From Nitrospiraceae bacterium (GTDB taxonomy: Bacteria; Nitrospirota; Nitrospiria; Nitrospirales; UBA8639), in NCBI GenBank assembly GCA_020632595.1, contig JACKFF010000011.1, positions 94,198-158,197 of the forward strand: DNA of 64,000 nt. Direction: 5' to 3'. The translations under genes were made by a program, and so were the position numbers. Shown here piece after piece: positions 1 to 10,443 of the stretch; position 1 is the stretch's first letter, and each line of letters begins with the position of its first letter. The notes below the pieces were generated by a model, which was not told the origin of the DNA, searched no databases, and saw nothing but the letters and a program-made list of their open reading frames with translations.

Positions 1-3000
1 GGACGCGGTCAGGCCGGTTTCTCGGCGATCCAAACCCTAGCCGAACTGACAGGGGCTGATATTGCCGCGAGCACGGACCGGACCGGGCACGTCAGCGAAT
101 ATGCCAACTGGAAATTGGAAGTAGCAACCGGGTTCATTGAAACGTCGGTCGCCATTGGCGAAGCCACCCAGGAAGCCTGGGAGGGCGTGTTGGCCACTTT
201 TACCGTGACCAATACCAATGACGCCGGAGCGGGGTCACTCCGACAGGCCATCACCGACGCCAACGCTGCACCCGGAACCGACACCATCATCGTGCCGATC
301 GGCACGTATGTCTTGACCACAGGAAAGCTGGATATTGATGACAGTGTGATCATCACCGGAGCCGGCGCGGATACCACCATCATCGATGGCAACGCGAATG
401 AACGGGTATTTGAAACCAAGGGCAGCATTACGGTCACAATGAGCGGACTGACCATTCAAAATGGACGGGAAAGCGGCAATGGGGCCGGAGTGTTGGTCGA
501 TGGCTCCAGCATTTTGAATCTCAGCGATGCCAGGTTAACGAATAACGACGGCACGGGTGGCGACGGCGGCGCTTTTCACGTGCATGGCACGCTGAATCTC
601 AACCGGGTCCTCATTGATAATAATTTGGCCGATAAGGGCGCCGGGATTTATTTTCATGGAGCCGATGGGGGTTCTCTGACCAACGTCACAATCAGTGGCA
701 ATACTGCGGTCAACGAAGGAGGCGGGATCTGGACAGAAAATCCGATCACGATCATGAATTCAACCATTGCCTTCAACACAGCACCCATTGGCGGAGGCGT
801 GTATGACAAGGACGGCATGGAGATCACCCTCACCAATTCGATTCTCCATAATCCCGGGTCACCCAACAGTTATGGCACGTTAATCTCGGGTGGGACCAAT
901 ATCGATAGCGATGGCACGGCGGGATTGGGAGATCCGTTGGACGGCCAGGACCCCATGTTGGGCGGTCTGGCAGACAACGGGGGGCCGACCTGGACCCATG
1001 CACTCCTGGCGGGCAGCCCAGCCCTCAACGCGGGCACGACATCCGGCGCACCTGCCGTCGATCAACGGGGATTGACCCGTGATGCCGCACCGGATATCGG
1101 CACGTACGAATATAAGTCCTCCGCTTTTGTTTCCAAGAATGAATTCATGGTCAACGCTCCTTCCGGAGACAACGAAATGACGAGCGGCCCGCTGCGCGGG
1201 GCCGAGCGGGCGGTGGATATCGCCCCGAACGGTGACTATGTGGTGGTGTGGACGAACGGCACGTCTAACGACAAAGTGTATGCCAAAGTCTTTGACGCCA
1301 GCGGCAATCAGAAGGTCGCACAATTTCAAGTCAATATTGGTGGTGGGACCAACAATTGGACAGATGTGGCCGTAGACGACAGCGGGAATTTCGTGATCAC
1401 CTGGACGCAAGGAAACGATGTGTTCATGCGTCGCTTCCTGGCCAACGGCACCGCCGTCGACGCCGGGGACGTAATGGTCAACACCGGCACTGCTAACACT
1501 CAACAAAACCCGTCCGTCAACATGAACGGTAACGGCGAATTCGTAATCGCCTGGGAAGGCGATGGCGGCGGCAACGAGGGGATCTTTGTGCGACAGGGCA
1601 CCTTTAGCGGTGGGTTGGTCGGCAGCGACATCACCGTCAACACCGCCGCTGCCGCGAAGGACCCGTCTGTGGGGATTGACGATTCGGGAAACTTCGTCGT
1701 CGTGTGGGATAACGGGTCGGACGTGTTCTTTCAACTCTACAACAACGCGGGCGTTCCCCAAAACAGCGGTCAGGTTGACGTGATCTTACAGGCCAGCGCC
1801 GGCGGGACGGCGGTGGATATGAATGGCGACGGCCGGTTCACGGTAGCCTATCACGCTACCGTTCTGGATGTGGATGTCTACGTCAGGCAATTCGATGCAA
1901 CGGGCAACTCGCTCTTCCTCCCGAAAACTGTCAACACCACGACACTCTTGAGCACCCAAACCAATCCCTCGATCACCATGGACGATCTCGGTGAATTCAT
2001 CGTCGTCTGGGAGGGCACCGGCAACCAGCCGGGACAGGGTGACGGTTCGGGGGTCTTCGGTCAAAAGTTCAACGCCGGCGGTCAAAAAATCGGATTCGAA
2101 TTTTTAATCAATCAAACCACCGCCAACACCCAGGACCGTGCCTCGGTAGCCATGCTGGACCGGGACAACTTCGTGGCCGTGTGGACCGGCAGCGACGGCG
2201 CCCAAACCGATATTTTTGCCCGCCAATACGGAAGTACAGCCGCCCCAACGCTGGACCTTGATGTGAATAACAGCAGTGGAGCTTCGGACAATGATTATGC
2301 CTTCACCTTTACCGAGGACGACGGCCCCACGGCCATTGCCGACAGCGATACCGATCTGGCGGATGGGGACAGCACAACGTTCGCCTACGTGACCCTGTCC
2401 GTCAGCGGCCTGCTGGACGGCAATGCGGAAGTCTTAATCCTCGACGGCGATACCTTTGCCCTGGCTACCGACGCGCCAGGCCAGGACACTACCGGCGGCA
2501 ACTACCATGTCCGCGTGTCCACGGCCGCCGGTACGGCGATCGTCAGCATCATTAAGCAGGGCGGCGGCACCTTTAGCGAAGCGGAGGTAGAAACGCTCAT
2601 CAAGTCCATTCAATACCAGCACACGAATACGGACGCTCCCACCGACGGGAACCGGCTGATCGAGATAAGGGTGAACGACGGCACCACGGACAGTGCGGCA
2701 GCCCGCACGACCATCAACGTGGATCCTGCCAATGATCAGCCGGTCTTCAGTGGTCTGGACAACACGCCTATCTTTACGGAAGGCGGTGCGCCGGTGGTGC
2801 TCGACAGTAATGCCACGATCACCGACGCTGAACTGGATGCCGCCAATGATTACAACGGCGCCACACTCACCTTAGCCCGGAACGGAGGTGCTAACGGCGA
2901 CGATATGTTCGCCAATACCGGTACTCTCAATGCCTTGACCGAAAGCGGTAGCCTGGTTGTTGGCGGCACGACCATCGGCACCGTCACCACCAACAGCGCC

Positions 3001-5325
3001 GGCACGCTGGTCTTGACCTTCAACGGCAATGCCACGACCGCACTCGTGAATAGCACGCTGCAACAAATTGCCTATGCCAATAGCAGCAATACGCCGCCCG
3101 CCAACGTCCAGATCGACTTCACGATCGACGACGGCAACGCGGGCGGACAAGGCAGCGGTGGCGCGATGACCAATACGGGATCCATCACCGTCACCATCAA
3201 TGCGGTCAATGACCCACCAACCCTCGATTTGGATGTAAACGACAGTTCCGGGGCCACGGGGAACGACTATACCCTTACATTTACTGAAGGCGGCGGACTG
3301 ATTGGCATCGCCGACAGCGACACGGATGTGGTCGATCCGGACAATACCACCTTCGCCTATGTGAAACTGGGCGTGAGCGGTCTGCTGGACGGCAATGCCG
3401 AGACGCTCGTGCTCGACGGCGACACCTTTACTCTGGCGACCGCCGTGGCCGGACAGGACACCACCGGCGGAAACTATCATGTGATGCTCGCCACCGGGGC
3501 CGGAACAGCCACTGTCACCATTACCAAACAAGGAGGCGGGACATTTACCGAGGCCGAGACGGAGACTTTGATCCAGGCGATTCAGTACCAGCACACGGAT
3601 ACGAACGCTCCCACCGATGGAAACCGGTTAATCGACGTCTATGTCAACGACGGCACGGCAGATAGTGCCGCCGCACGAACGACCATCAACGTCGATCCCG
3701 TCAATGATCCCCCGGTAGCCGTGGGGGACGGTTTTATCGTCAACGAAGGGTCGACCATCCGGCTGAACCTTTCCAACAATGATAGCGATCCCGATGACGG
3801 GTTGGATCTGACCAGCATCACCATTGTCTCTGGCCCCACCAATGGCACCATCACGAGCATCAATCCCGATGGGACGGTGGATTATACTCATAACGGCTCC
3901 GAAACCCTCTCTGATAGTTTCACCTATACGATCCGGGATCTTTCCGGGCTCATCTCTAATACGGTCACGGTGGACGTGACCGTGACCCCGGTCAACGATC
4001 CCCCCACAGCAATAGCCGACAGCTTCACCGTCAACGAGGGATCCACGAACACGCTGAATCTTTCCAACAATGATACCGACCCGGATGACGCGTTGGATCT
4101 GACCAGCATCACGATTGTCTCCGGCCCCGCCAATGGCACCATCACGAGCATTAATCCCGATGGGACGGTGGATTATACTCATAATGGCTCCGAAACCCTC
4201 TCTGATAGTTTCACCTATACGATCCGGGATGTCTCCGGCGCCACATCAAATCCCATCAGAGTGGACGTGACCGTGACCCCGGTCAACGATGCCCCCGTCA
4301 TCACCTCCGATGGAGGAAGTGCCACCGCCAATATTTCCGTGACTACCGGCACTGCGGCGGTGACGGATGTGCATGCCACAGATGCAGAGAACAATCCTCT
4401 GACCTACAGCATTGTGGGCGGTGTCGATGCGGCGTTATTCACCATCGATCCTGCGACCGGGGTCCTGACATTCATCACCGCTCCGGATTTCCAGGCACCT
4501 GGCGATGTCGGGGCCGATAACATCTATGACGTGATCGTCCAGGTCTCCGATGGCACAGCCGTCGATACGCAGGCCATCGCCGTCACGGTGACCCAAGCCA
4601 ATGTCCCGCCCCAAATTTTTATTCCCCCGCCACCGGACCCTGCGCCCTCATCCGATCCCCCCCCGAGAGAGGCCGGGGAAGACACTACGGAGGACCAGGC
4701 GCCGGGCAATGGGGGCAGTCTTGATCCCGGCTCGCCAGGGAATATCCCTGACGGCGGCCAGGGCTCCACCATCACTGGCGCCAAAAATTCCGTGACGGAG
4801 AATTCGCCGGGACGACACGAATTGCCCGCTAAGCAAGAGGATGGAGCACGCACGGGTCTCGTGGGGATAGTGAGTGACATGTGGAGCGTGCTCAGGAAGC
4901 CCCTTGATATCACAGGCTTCAAGGATGAAATCCGGTCTTTATTGACGAAGTCGAGATTTCTTCAGGATCTGGATCGCGTCCGCGACAATGTTCAGGAGGT
5001 CGCGGACACGGAACAAACCTATTTGGCCTCCAGCATTGCGGTCTCCACCGGATTGTCGATCGGCTATGTCGTCTGGCTCCTGCGTAGCGGGGTGCTATTG
5101 ACGGCCCTGCTTTCGTCGGTGCCGGCCTGGCAGTTTGTGAATCCCCTGTTGGTGCTGGATGCCGCCGGGAAGAAGAAACGACAACAGGGGCAGAAAGGCG
5201 TGGACGGCGATTCGGTGGAGTCCCTGTTTGAGAAACCCGCCGCATCTGCCGAGATGGGTGAGGAGAAGACCGGGGCCGCCGCTAAGGCCCTTCGAGCCCG
5301 GTGGTTCCATTGGAATAAGGGATGA
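1..5325 (+). CDS. Giant adhesin-like surface protein (5' end outside window)
   Basis: The frame is open from base 1, so the true start lies upstream; 1774 residues are visible. The first ~45 residues read like the end of a DUF4347 module (LTGADIAASTDRTG, NWKLEVATG), the usual N-terminal part of giant adhesins. Next come a right-handed beta-helix (about residues 65-370, opening with TVTNTNDAGAGSLRQAI and closing with SPALNAG and DIGTYEY), a propeller-like run of VVVW/FVVVW repeats (380-745), cadherin/VCBS-like domains including two long homologous units and two nearly identical 94-residue units, a proline-rich stretch (~1540) and a C-terminal hydrophobic segment (~1677-1720) with a charged tail. 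The stop overlaps the next start (ATGA), implying translational coupling with the hybrid kinase. Role in attachment or biofilm is inferred from architecture; the ligand is unknown. Confidence 0.85.
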   Translation, partial: GRGQAGFSAIQTLAELTGADIAASTDRTGHVSEYANWKLEVATGFIETSVAIGEATQEAWEGVLATFTVTNTNDAGAGSLRQAITDANAAPGTDTIIVPIGTYVLTTGKLDIDDSVIITGAGADTTIIDGNANERVFETKGSITVTMSGLTIQNGRESGNGAGVLVDGSSILNLSDARLTNNDGTGGDGGAFHVHGTLNLNRVLIDNNLADKGAGIYFHGADGGSLTNVTISGNTAVNEGGGIWTENPITIMNSTIAFNTAPIGGGVYDKDGMEITLTNSILHNPGSPNSYGTLISGGTNIDSDGTAGLGDPLDGQDPMLGGLADNGGPTWTHALLAGSPALNAGTTSGAPAVDQRGLTRDAAPDIGTYEYKSSAFVSKNEFMVNAPSGDNEMTSGPLRGAERAVDIAPNGDYVVVWTNGTSNDKVYAKVFDASGNQKVAQFQVNIGGGTNNWTDVAVDDSGNFVITWTQGNDVFMRRFLANGTAVDAGDVMVNTGTANTQQNPSVNMNGNGEFVIAWEGDGGGNEGIFVRQGTFSGGLVGSDITVNTAAAAKDPSVGIDDSGNFVVVWDNGSDVFFQLYNNAGVPQNSGQVDVILQASAGGTAVDMNGDGRFTVAYHATVLDVDVYVRQFDATGNSLFLPKTVNTTTLLSTQTNPSITMDDLGEFIVVWEGTGNQPGQGDGSGVFGQKFNAGGQKIGFEFLINQTTANTQDRASVAMLDRDNFVAVWTGSDGAQTDIFARQYGSTAAPTLDLDVNNSSGASDNDYAFTFTEDDGPTAIADSDTDLADGDSTTFAYVTLSVSGLLDGNAEVLILDGDTFALATDAPGQDTTGGNYHVRVSTAAGTAIVSIIKQGGGTFSEAEVETLIKSIQYQHTNTDAPTDGNRLIEIRVNDGTTDSAAARTTINVDPANDQPVFSGLDNTPIFTEGGAPVVLDSNATITDAELDAANDYNGATLTLARNGGANGDDMFANTGTLNALTESGSLVVGGTTIGTVTTNSAGTLVLTFNGNATTALVNSTLQQIAYANSSNTPPANVQIDFTIDDGNAGGQGSGGAMTNTGSITVTINAVNDPPTLDLDVNDSSGATGNDYTLTFTEGGGLIGIADSDTDVVDPDNTTFAYVKLGVSGLLDGNAETLVLDGDTFTLATAVAGQDTTGGNYHVMLATGAGTATVTITKQGGGTFTEAETETLIQAIQYQHTDTNAPTDGNRLIDVYVNDGTADSAAARTTINVDPVNDPPVAVGDGFIVNEGSTIRLNLSNNDSDPDDGLDLTSITIVSGPTNGTITSINPDGTVDYTHNGSETLSDSFTYTIRDLSGLISNTVTVDVTVTPVNDPPTAIADSFTVNEGSTNTLNLSNNDTDPDDALDLTSITIVSGPANGTITSINPDGTVDYTHNGSETLSDSFTYTIRDVSGATSNPIRVDVTVTPVNDAPVITSDGGSATANISVTTGTAAVTDVHATDAENNPLTYSIVGGVDAALFTIDPATGVLTFITAPDFQAPGDVGADNIYDVIVQVSDGTAVDTQAIAVTVTQANVPPQIFIPPPPDPAPSSDPPPREAGEDTTEDQAPGNGGSLDPGSPGNIPDGGQGSTITGAKNSVTENSPGRHELPAKQEDGARTGLVGIVSDMWSVLRKPLDITGFKDEIRSLLTKSRFLQDLDRVRDNVQEVADTEQTYLASSIAVSTGLSIGYVVWLLRSGVLLTALLSSVPAWQFVNPLLVLDAAGKKKRQQGQKGVDGDSVESLFEKPAASAEMGEEKTGAAAKALRARWFHWNKG
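3718..4281 (+). repeat. Tandem near-identical cadherin-like repeat units in the adhesin
   Basis: Two consecutive units with a period of 282 bases (94 codons) lie inside the adhesin gene. The stretches around 3800-3945 and 4082-4229 differ at only a handful of positions, mostly synonymous, and both encode a NEGST...SNNDSDPDD...YTHNGSETLSDSFTYTIRD-type domain. The high DNA identity points to recent duplication or gene conversion. A longer, more diverged pair (about 2248-2735 and 3214-3700) is visible at protein level. Confidence 0.9.
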
Positions 5326-7874
5326 ACATTCTTTCGACAAAATCTCGTCTGGCTTTCGGCCAGGTCAGTCTCCTTATCAGTGTGTTGCTGGCAGCAAGCT
5401 TGTTTGGTCTGATGCCGGACCGAACCGGAGCGGTTCGCCAGGGACGCGCGGCTCTGGCCGAATCCATTGCGGCCAATAGCACGATCCTGATTACCCAGGA
5501 TGATGTTGACCGCCTGGAGGGGATTTTACAGTTAGTCGTGGACCGTAACCCAGACCTGTTGTCTGCCGGATTGCGAACTGAATCGGGTGATTGGCTTGTC
5601 ACAATAGGTGACCATAAGAACCATTGGCAGGACCACCATTCGGACTATTCGTCTAATACCCAGGTGACGGTCGCTATCTGGGAAGGGGAAGACAAATGGG
5701 GCCAGGTCGAACTACGATTTACACCGTTAATTGACGAAGGCTGGATCGGGTTTATCATGGGCCCACAGCCACAACTCCTGCTATTTGTAGGTCTGATGTG
5801 TTTCATCGGATTTTATCTGTATTTGGGAAAAATGTTGAAGCAACTCGATCCCTCACAGGCTGTTCCTGAACGTGTGCGATCCGCTCTGGATACGATGGCA
5901 GAAGGGCTCCTAGTGCTCGACAACAAAGGGCAAATCATGCTGGCGAATCGGGCCTTTGCCACGTTGTTAACCAAGATGCCTGAAGCACTCTTGGGACAGG
6001 CAGTCGGGGCGTTTCCCTGGTCGGACATCGAAGGCCATCCGTTGGCACCGGGGACACACCCCTGGCATATCGCATTGAATTCGGGAGAGGCGCAAAAGAA
6101 CGAACGCGTCCGATTGACTCTGCCCGACGGCAGACGGCTGACGTTCATGATTAACTGCTCCCCTATCCTTGGCAGCGGAGCCAAAAATGTCGGGGTCCTG
6201 GTCAGCTTTGACGACGTCACCCAATTGGAAGAAGCGGAAATCGAGCTACTGAAGTCCAAAGAGGAGGCCGTGGCGGCCAATCAAGCCAAGAGCGCCTTCC
6301 TGGCCAACATGAGTCATGAAATCCGCACGCCGATGAATGCCATCCTGGGTTTCACCGAACTGATTAAACGCGGGTACGGACGTGACTCGGTTGAGACGCG
6401 TAAACACCTCGAGATCATCCATTCCAGTGGCAAACATTTGCTTGACCTCATTAACGATATTCTGGATCTCTCGAAGGTCGAGTCGGGGCGCCTGGAGATC
6501 GAACGGGTACGATTCAATCCCTACCTTGTGATTATGGATGTCGTCAGGGTTCTGGGTGTGCGGGCTCACGAGAAGGGCATCGAACTCGAGCTCAAGATAC
6601 CGGATGACGTCCCGGAGACCATTATCGGCGATCCGGGCCGGATTCGCCAGATTATCACCAACCTGGTGGGAAACGCGGTGAAATTTACGGAGCGCGGTGC
6701 GGTCACGGTGACTGCATACGCCAAGCGGGTCGCCGAGGACCTGATCCAATTTCATATCGATGTCGCAGACACCGGTATTGGAATGAATGTAGAGGCCACT
6801 CAGCGAATTTTTGAAGATTTTGTCCAGGCCGATGCGTCGGTGACCCGAAAATTTGGTGGAACCGGCCTGGGATTAGCTATCAGCCGCAAGTTCGCGCGCG
6901 CCCTGGGTGGGGATATTACGGTGGACAGTCAGCCGGGAGTCGGCAGTGTATTCAAGATTACACTGGATGCTGGCAGTGCAAGGGAAGTAGCCTGGGTCAC
7001 ACCCGAGCAGGCCTTAGCGACCAACGAATCGGGCATGATGCAGGAACATACCAACTGGGTCTTTCCATCGGCCAGAATCCTGGTCGTGGACGATGGCCCG
7101 GAAAACCGCGAATTCGTGAAGGTGGTCCTGGAGGGTTATGGTCTGAGCATCGACGAAGCGGGGAATGGTCTGATAGGAGTAGAAATGGCTACGGCCGGCG
7201 AGTATGACATCATTCTCATGGACATGCAGATGCCCGAGATGGACGGACTTACTGCCACTCGCACGTTACGCAACAGAGGCCTGCAAATCCCCATTCTTGC
7301 GCTCACCGCCAACGCCATGAAAGGCTTCGAGCAGGAGTTATTTGATGCCGGATTTTCCGACTATCTCACCAAACCCATCGACATCGACCGGTTCCTGGCT
7401 AAATTGGCTCAGTTCCTCCATGGTCAACCGGTCGGTCAATCATCCGCGCAAGCTGTCCTCCCGGAGTCCTCGCACCATCACGCCTCACCGATTGAGGATT
7501 CTTCACCCATTGTTTCCAAGTTAGGGTCAAGCAACCCGAAATTCGCCAACGTGATTGCCCGTTTTGTGGGTCGCCTGGGCGAACAACTGCAGGCGATGGA
7601 TGCTGCCTATTCGAATCGGGATATGGAGGCCCTGGCCAAGTTGGCTCATTGGCTGAAGGGTGCGGGCGGCACAGTAGGGTTTGATGTGTTGAACCTGCCG
7701 GCTGCTGAACTGGAAGCCGCAGCCAAGGCTGCCGACCTGGCAGCCATCGAACAGCATCTTCACCACCTACAGCTTCTGGCGACACGAATAGCTCATGGGG
7801 CTGGAGGCACCATAGAGCCGGTGGGGGTAGGAGTGTCCTCTGCCTGCAAGTCTACCGGAGAAGGCCCCGGCTGA
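5322..7874 (+). CDS. Hybrid sensor histidine kinase (PAS-HisKA-HATPase-REC-HPt)
   Basis: An 850-residue hybrid kinase for multi-step phosphorelay. The N-terminus has a membrane segment (about 10-30), an extracytoplasmic sensor region, and a second membrane segment (about 146-165). A PAS domain (about 185-300) follows, then HisKA with phospho-acceptor H332 in SHEIRTP, a HATPase domain (NLVGNAVKF, DTGIGM, GGTGLGLAIS), a receiver domain with acceptor D634 (LMDMQMPEMDG) and a C-terminal HPt domain with H776 (AHWLKGAGG). All relay residues are present. It overlaps the adhesin stop by four bases, so the two are probably co-expressed and the kinase may sense the state of the surface protein (inference). 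The likely downstream partner is the REC-GGDEF-EAL protein 220 bases further on. Confidence 0.93.
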   Translation: MNILSTKSRLAFGQVSLLISVLLAASLFGLMPDRTGAVRQGRAALAESIAANSTILITQDDVDRLEGILQLVVDRNPDLLSAGLRTESGDWLVTIGDHKNHWQDHHSDYSSNTQVTVAIWEGEDKWGQVELRFTPLIDEGWIGFIMGPQPQLLLFVGLMCFIGFYLYLGKMLKQLDPSQAVPERVRSALDTMAEGLLVLDNKGQIMLANRAFATLLTKMPEALLGQAVGAFPWSDIEGHPLAPGTHPWHIALNSGEAQKNERVRLTLPDGRRLTFMINCSPILGSGAKNVGVLVSFDDVTQLEEAEIELLKSKEEAVAANQAKSAFLANMSHEIRTPMNAILGFTELIKRGYGRDSVETRKHLEIIHSSGKHLLDLINDILDLSKVESGRLEIERVRFNPYLVIMDVVRVLGVRAHEKGIELELKIPDDVPETIIGDPGRIRQIITNLVGNAVKFTERGAVTVTAYAKRVAEDLIQFHIDVADTGIGMNVEATQRIFEDFVQADASVTRKFGGTGLGLAISRKFARALGGDITVDSQPGVGSVFKITLDAGSAREVAWVTPEQALATNESGMMQEHTNWVFPSARILVVDDGPENREFVKVVLEGYGLSIDEAGNGLIGVEMATAGEYDIILMDMQMPEMDGLTATRTLRNRGLQIPILALTANAMKGFEQELFDAGFSDYLTKPIDIDRFLAKLAQFLHGQPVGQSSAQAVLPESSHHHASPIEDSSPIVSKLGSSNPKFANVIARFVGRLGEQLQAMDAAYSNRDMEALAKLAHWLKGAGGTVGFDVLNLPAAELEAAAKAADLAAIEQHLHHLQLLATRIAHGAGGTIEPVGVGVSSACKSTGEGPG

Positions 7875-8051
7875 ACTTTCAACGTCGGGTACTGCCCCTG
7901 GCTGACCTTCCAGCTCAATCCATGTCATTTGGCCTCATGGTATCCATTCACTGTCGGCCGGCATTTTTACGATTTTTCCGACGGGTAGACTTTATTTTCC
8001 CTTTCGAAAGACCGAAAAGTCTGCATAGGCAAAGAACACCCTTGGCCTGAC

Positions 8052-8072
8052 GGCCGAGACACCGGCCTTTTT
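8052..8072 (+). terminator. Short GC-rich hairpin followed by T5
   Basis: GGCCG (8052-8056) pairs with CGGCC (8063-8067) across a six-base loop, followed directly by TTTTT. This looks like a rho-independent terminator for the adhesin/kinase operon. As it ends only 22 bases before the next start codon, it could instead act as an attenuator in the leader of the REC-GGDEF-EAL gene. The stem is only five base pairs, so confidence is moderate. Confidence 0.45.
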
Positions 8073-8093
8073 AAGCGTTGAAGTGATCGCGAC

Positions 8094-9923
8094 ATGAAAA
8101 CTGAACAGGCAGATCAGAGAGCACTCCAATCAAATACCGACGGGCTGCTCTTGGTGAAACCCGTTCTGAATGAATTGGGATGCGATGAAAACTCCCTGAC
8201 TCAGGCCACGATCATGATGGTCGACGACGAGGAAACGACCATGGAGATCATGCGGGCCTATCTGGAGGATGCCGGGTATCAGCATTTTGTGCTCGTGGAG
8301 GATTCCTCTCTGGCCATGGAGCAGATTGAAGAGCATCGACCGGATATCCTGTTACTTGATCTGATGATGCCAAAAGTCCCGGGATTCGAAATCCTGCAGC
8401 ATGTGAGGAACCATCCCAAACTACAACATCTTCCTGTCATTATCCTGACTTCCTCCTCAGACGCGGAAACCAAACTCCAGGCTCTTGACCGGGGTGCCAC
8501 AGATTTTCTCGCCAAACCGGTCGATCCCAGTGAATTAAAACTTCGGGTTCGCAATACGCTTGCCGCCCGAGCCTATCAGAACCAACTTGCCTATTATGAT
8601 GCCTTGACGAAATTGCCGAACCGGAGTTTGTTTCTCGACCGATTGGCTTGGTTTATCCAGCGAGCGGAACGCCATCATGACAACCTGGTTTTGCTCCATA
8701 TTACCCTCAACCAGTTCAAGCGCCTTTCCACAACCTTCGGGCCGGAAATCTCGGATCTGCTCATCACGCAGATCGCAGAGCGGATGAGTTCCTGCATGCG
8801 CCGATCGGATGTCTTTGGGCGGGGAATACCCGATTCGACTGAGCTGGATAGCCTGTTTCGCGTGGATGGGGATGAATTCTCTTTATTGTGCCCGACGATG
8901 GCACAGACCGAACATGCAACCAAGTTGGCTTCTCGTATCCTCAAGGTCATGGAATCTCCATTTAATGCCAATGGGACCGAGGTCTACATTTCCCCGAGTA
9001 TTGGTATTGCAAGTTTTCCTGCGGATGCCACAGACCTGACCGCCCTCATCCAATGCGCCGTTGGTGCGAGCACCCAGGCCAACTTGCATGGAAGAGGAGG
9101 TTTCAATTTTTATTCGAGCGAACTGAATGCTCAAAGCCTGGAGCGCCTGCGCATGGAAGCAGACTTGCGCCATGCGATCGAGGGAGAGCAACTGCTGTTG
9201 TATTATCAGCCGAAGGTGGAGGTAAAGAGCGGTCACATCATCGGGGTCGAAGCGCTGGTTCGATGGCAGAAACCGGACGGCACGCTTATCTTCCCGGATC
9301 AATTCATTCCCTTAGCCGAAGAGACCGGCCTGATCATCTCTCTGGGTGAATGGGTGCTCAAAGAAGCGTGCGCGCAATTAGCCCGCTGGCAGGCTCAGGG
9401 CATATGGCTTCAGGTGGCGGTCAATGTGTCGGCAAAACAATTCAATGACGGTTATCTGGTGCATTTGGTGAAGGAGACTTTACAGAGCAAGGGGATCGAT
9501 GCAAAGTATCTAACACTCGAGCTGACGGAAAGCCTCTTAATGGGAAACGCAGAGCAGGCCGTGGAGACCTTGAACCACCTGATGGCCCTGGGGCCAAAGA
9601 TTTCAATGGATGATTTTGGAACCGGCTACTCATCTCTCAGCTATTTGAAACGTTTTCCCATTCATGAGTTGAAGATCGACCGCTCCTTTTTGACCGATAT
9701 TACCCATAACCCTGAAGCCCGGGCCTTGGTCTCTGCCATGATTTATCTGGCGCATGAATTTTCTCTGACGGTTGTCGCCGAAGGGGTAGAGAATCAGGAG
9801 CAACTTGATCTTCTCTCCAATCTGAATTGCGACCACTACCAGGGTTATTTCTTCAGCCGACCTATCAGGGTTGAGGCCCTGGCTAGTCTGCTCCATCCGG
9901 AATGCCATTCGGTAAAGGCCTAG
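8094..9923 (+). CDS. Response regulator with GGDEF (degenerate) and EAL domains
   Basis: A 609-residue c-di-GMP signalling protein. Residues ~38-160 form a receiver domain (MMVDDEE, acceptor D89 in LLLDLMMP, AKP lysine). A GGDEF domain (~165-330) follows, whose signature reads VDGDEF rather than GGDEF, so cyclase activity is doubtful. The C-terminal EAL domain (~345-600) keeps the hallmark motifs EALVRW, ELTESLL, DDFGTGYSS, KIDRSF, VAEGVE and QGYFFSRP, so phosphodiesterase activity is expected. Position behind the adhesin and hybrid kinase suggests that phosphorelay input sets c-di-GMP turnover for surface attachment (inference). The ribosome binding site is weak. Confidence 0.92.
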   Translation: MKTEQADQRALQSNTDGLLLVKPVLNELGCDENSLTQATIMMVDDEETTMEIMRAYLEDAGYQHFVLVEDSSLAMEQIEEHRPDILLLDLMMPKVPGFEILQHVRNHPKLQHLPVIILTSSSDAETKLQALDRGATDFLAKPVDPSELKLRVRNTLAARAYQNQLAYYDALTKLPNRSLFLDRLAWFIQRAERHHDNLVLLHITLNQFKRLSTTFGPEISDLLITQIAERMSSCMRRSDVFGRGIPDSTELDSLFRVDGDEFSLLCPTMAQTEHATKLASRILKVMESPFNANGTEVYISPSIGIASFPADATDLTALIQCAVGASTQANLHGRGGFNFYSSELNAQSLERLRMEADLRHAIEGEQLLLYYQPKVEVKSGHIIGVEALVRWQKPDGTLIFPDQFIPLAEETGLIISLGEWVLKEACAQLARWQAQGIWLQVAVNVSAKQFNDGYLVHLVKETLQSKGIDAKYLTLELTESLLMGNAEQAVETLNHLMALGPKISMDDFGTGYSSLSYLKRFPIHELKIDRSFLTDITHNPEARALVSAMIYLAHEFSLTVVAEGVENQEQLDLLSNLNCDHYQGYFFSRPIRVEALASLLHPECHSVKA

Positions 9924-10443
9924 ACTCTTTCGCTGGAGATCTCGCAATCTCGCCTGTTCGCTGGACATCGACCCCGTTCGCTCCAATGCCATCTCCTGTC
10001 ATCCGGTCGGATCGTCTTTTCCATACACCGAAGCCCCACCCATTCCCCACTCTTGGGGTGCAAAAAAAATCCCTGTACAAAGGCTGATTTTTACGCATCT
10101 CACGATCTCCCTACCCGACACGCGTTTGTAAATACTTGAAAAAACTTTCTGAAACGTCAGATGGGTTCAACGAGCGACGCAATCGGGAAGTCCTGGGAAA
10201 ATCGTGGAGTACGAACATAAAAAAACGGGAATTTCCAGATCCCGCTCAACCTCTGCCGGTTGGGGGTTCTTTTGCAGACTTTAATGCATATGTTTGATTT
10301 CTCAATTCTTTCCGGTAAACGACCGACAATAATGAATGGAAACCTCTAACAGCGTGAAAATCTCAGATGAAGATAATCGGTATTATCATAGGCATGCCCC
10401 CCGTTTCTAAACACATCAAAGCTCCAAATCTTCGCTTGTAACC
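9924..10443. other. 520-base intergenic region
   Basis: No gene is supported here. It holds only weak hairpins (for example CGGGA/TCCCG at 10226-10244) and one short perfect inverted repeat near the downstream start, listed separately. Confidence 0.6.
10372..10387. promoter_or_regulatory. Perfect inverted repeat upstream of EAL-HDOD gene
   Basis: GATAAT-CGGT-ATTATC, 57 bases before the start codon at 10444. It could be an operator or a small leader hairpin. Only the symmetry is seen; no binding protein is implied by the sequence. Confidence 0.3.

Noticed and set aside
880..1761. 293-codon open frame on the minus strand inside the adhesin gene
   Set aside because: Shadow of the GC-biased repeat-rich adhesin frame; low-complexity His/Val/Gly composition, no family resemblance.
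7980..8072. Possible c-di-GMP riboswitch in the leader of the REC-GGDEF-EAL gene
   Set aside because: Some short pieces (TTCGAAAGA, GGCAAAG) recall the GEMM class, but the conserved core and helix order do not fit; only a terminator-like hairpin is supported.
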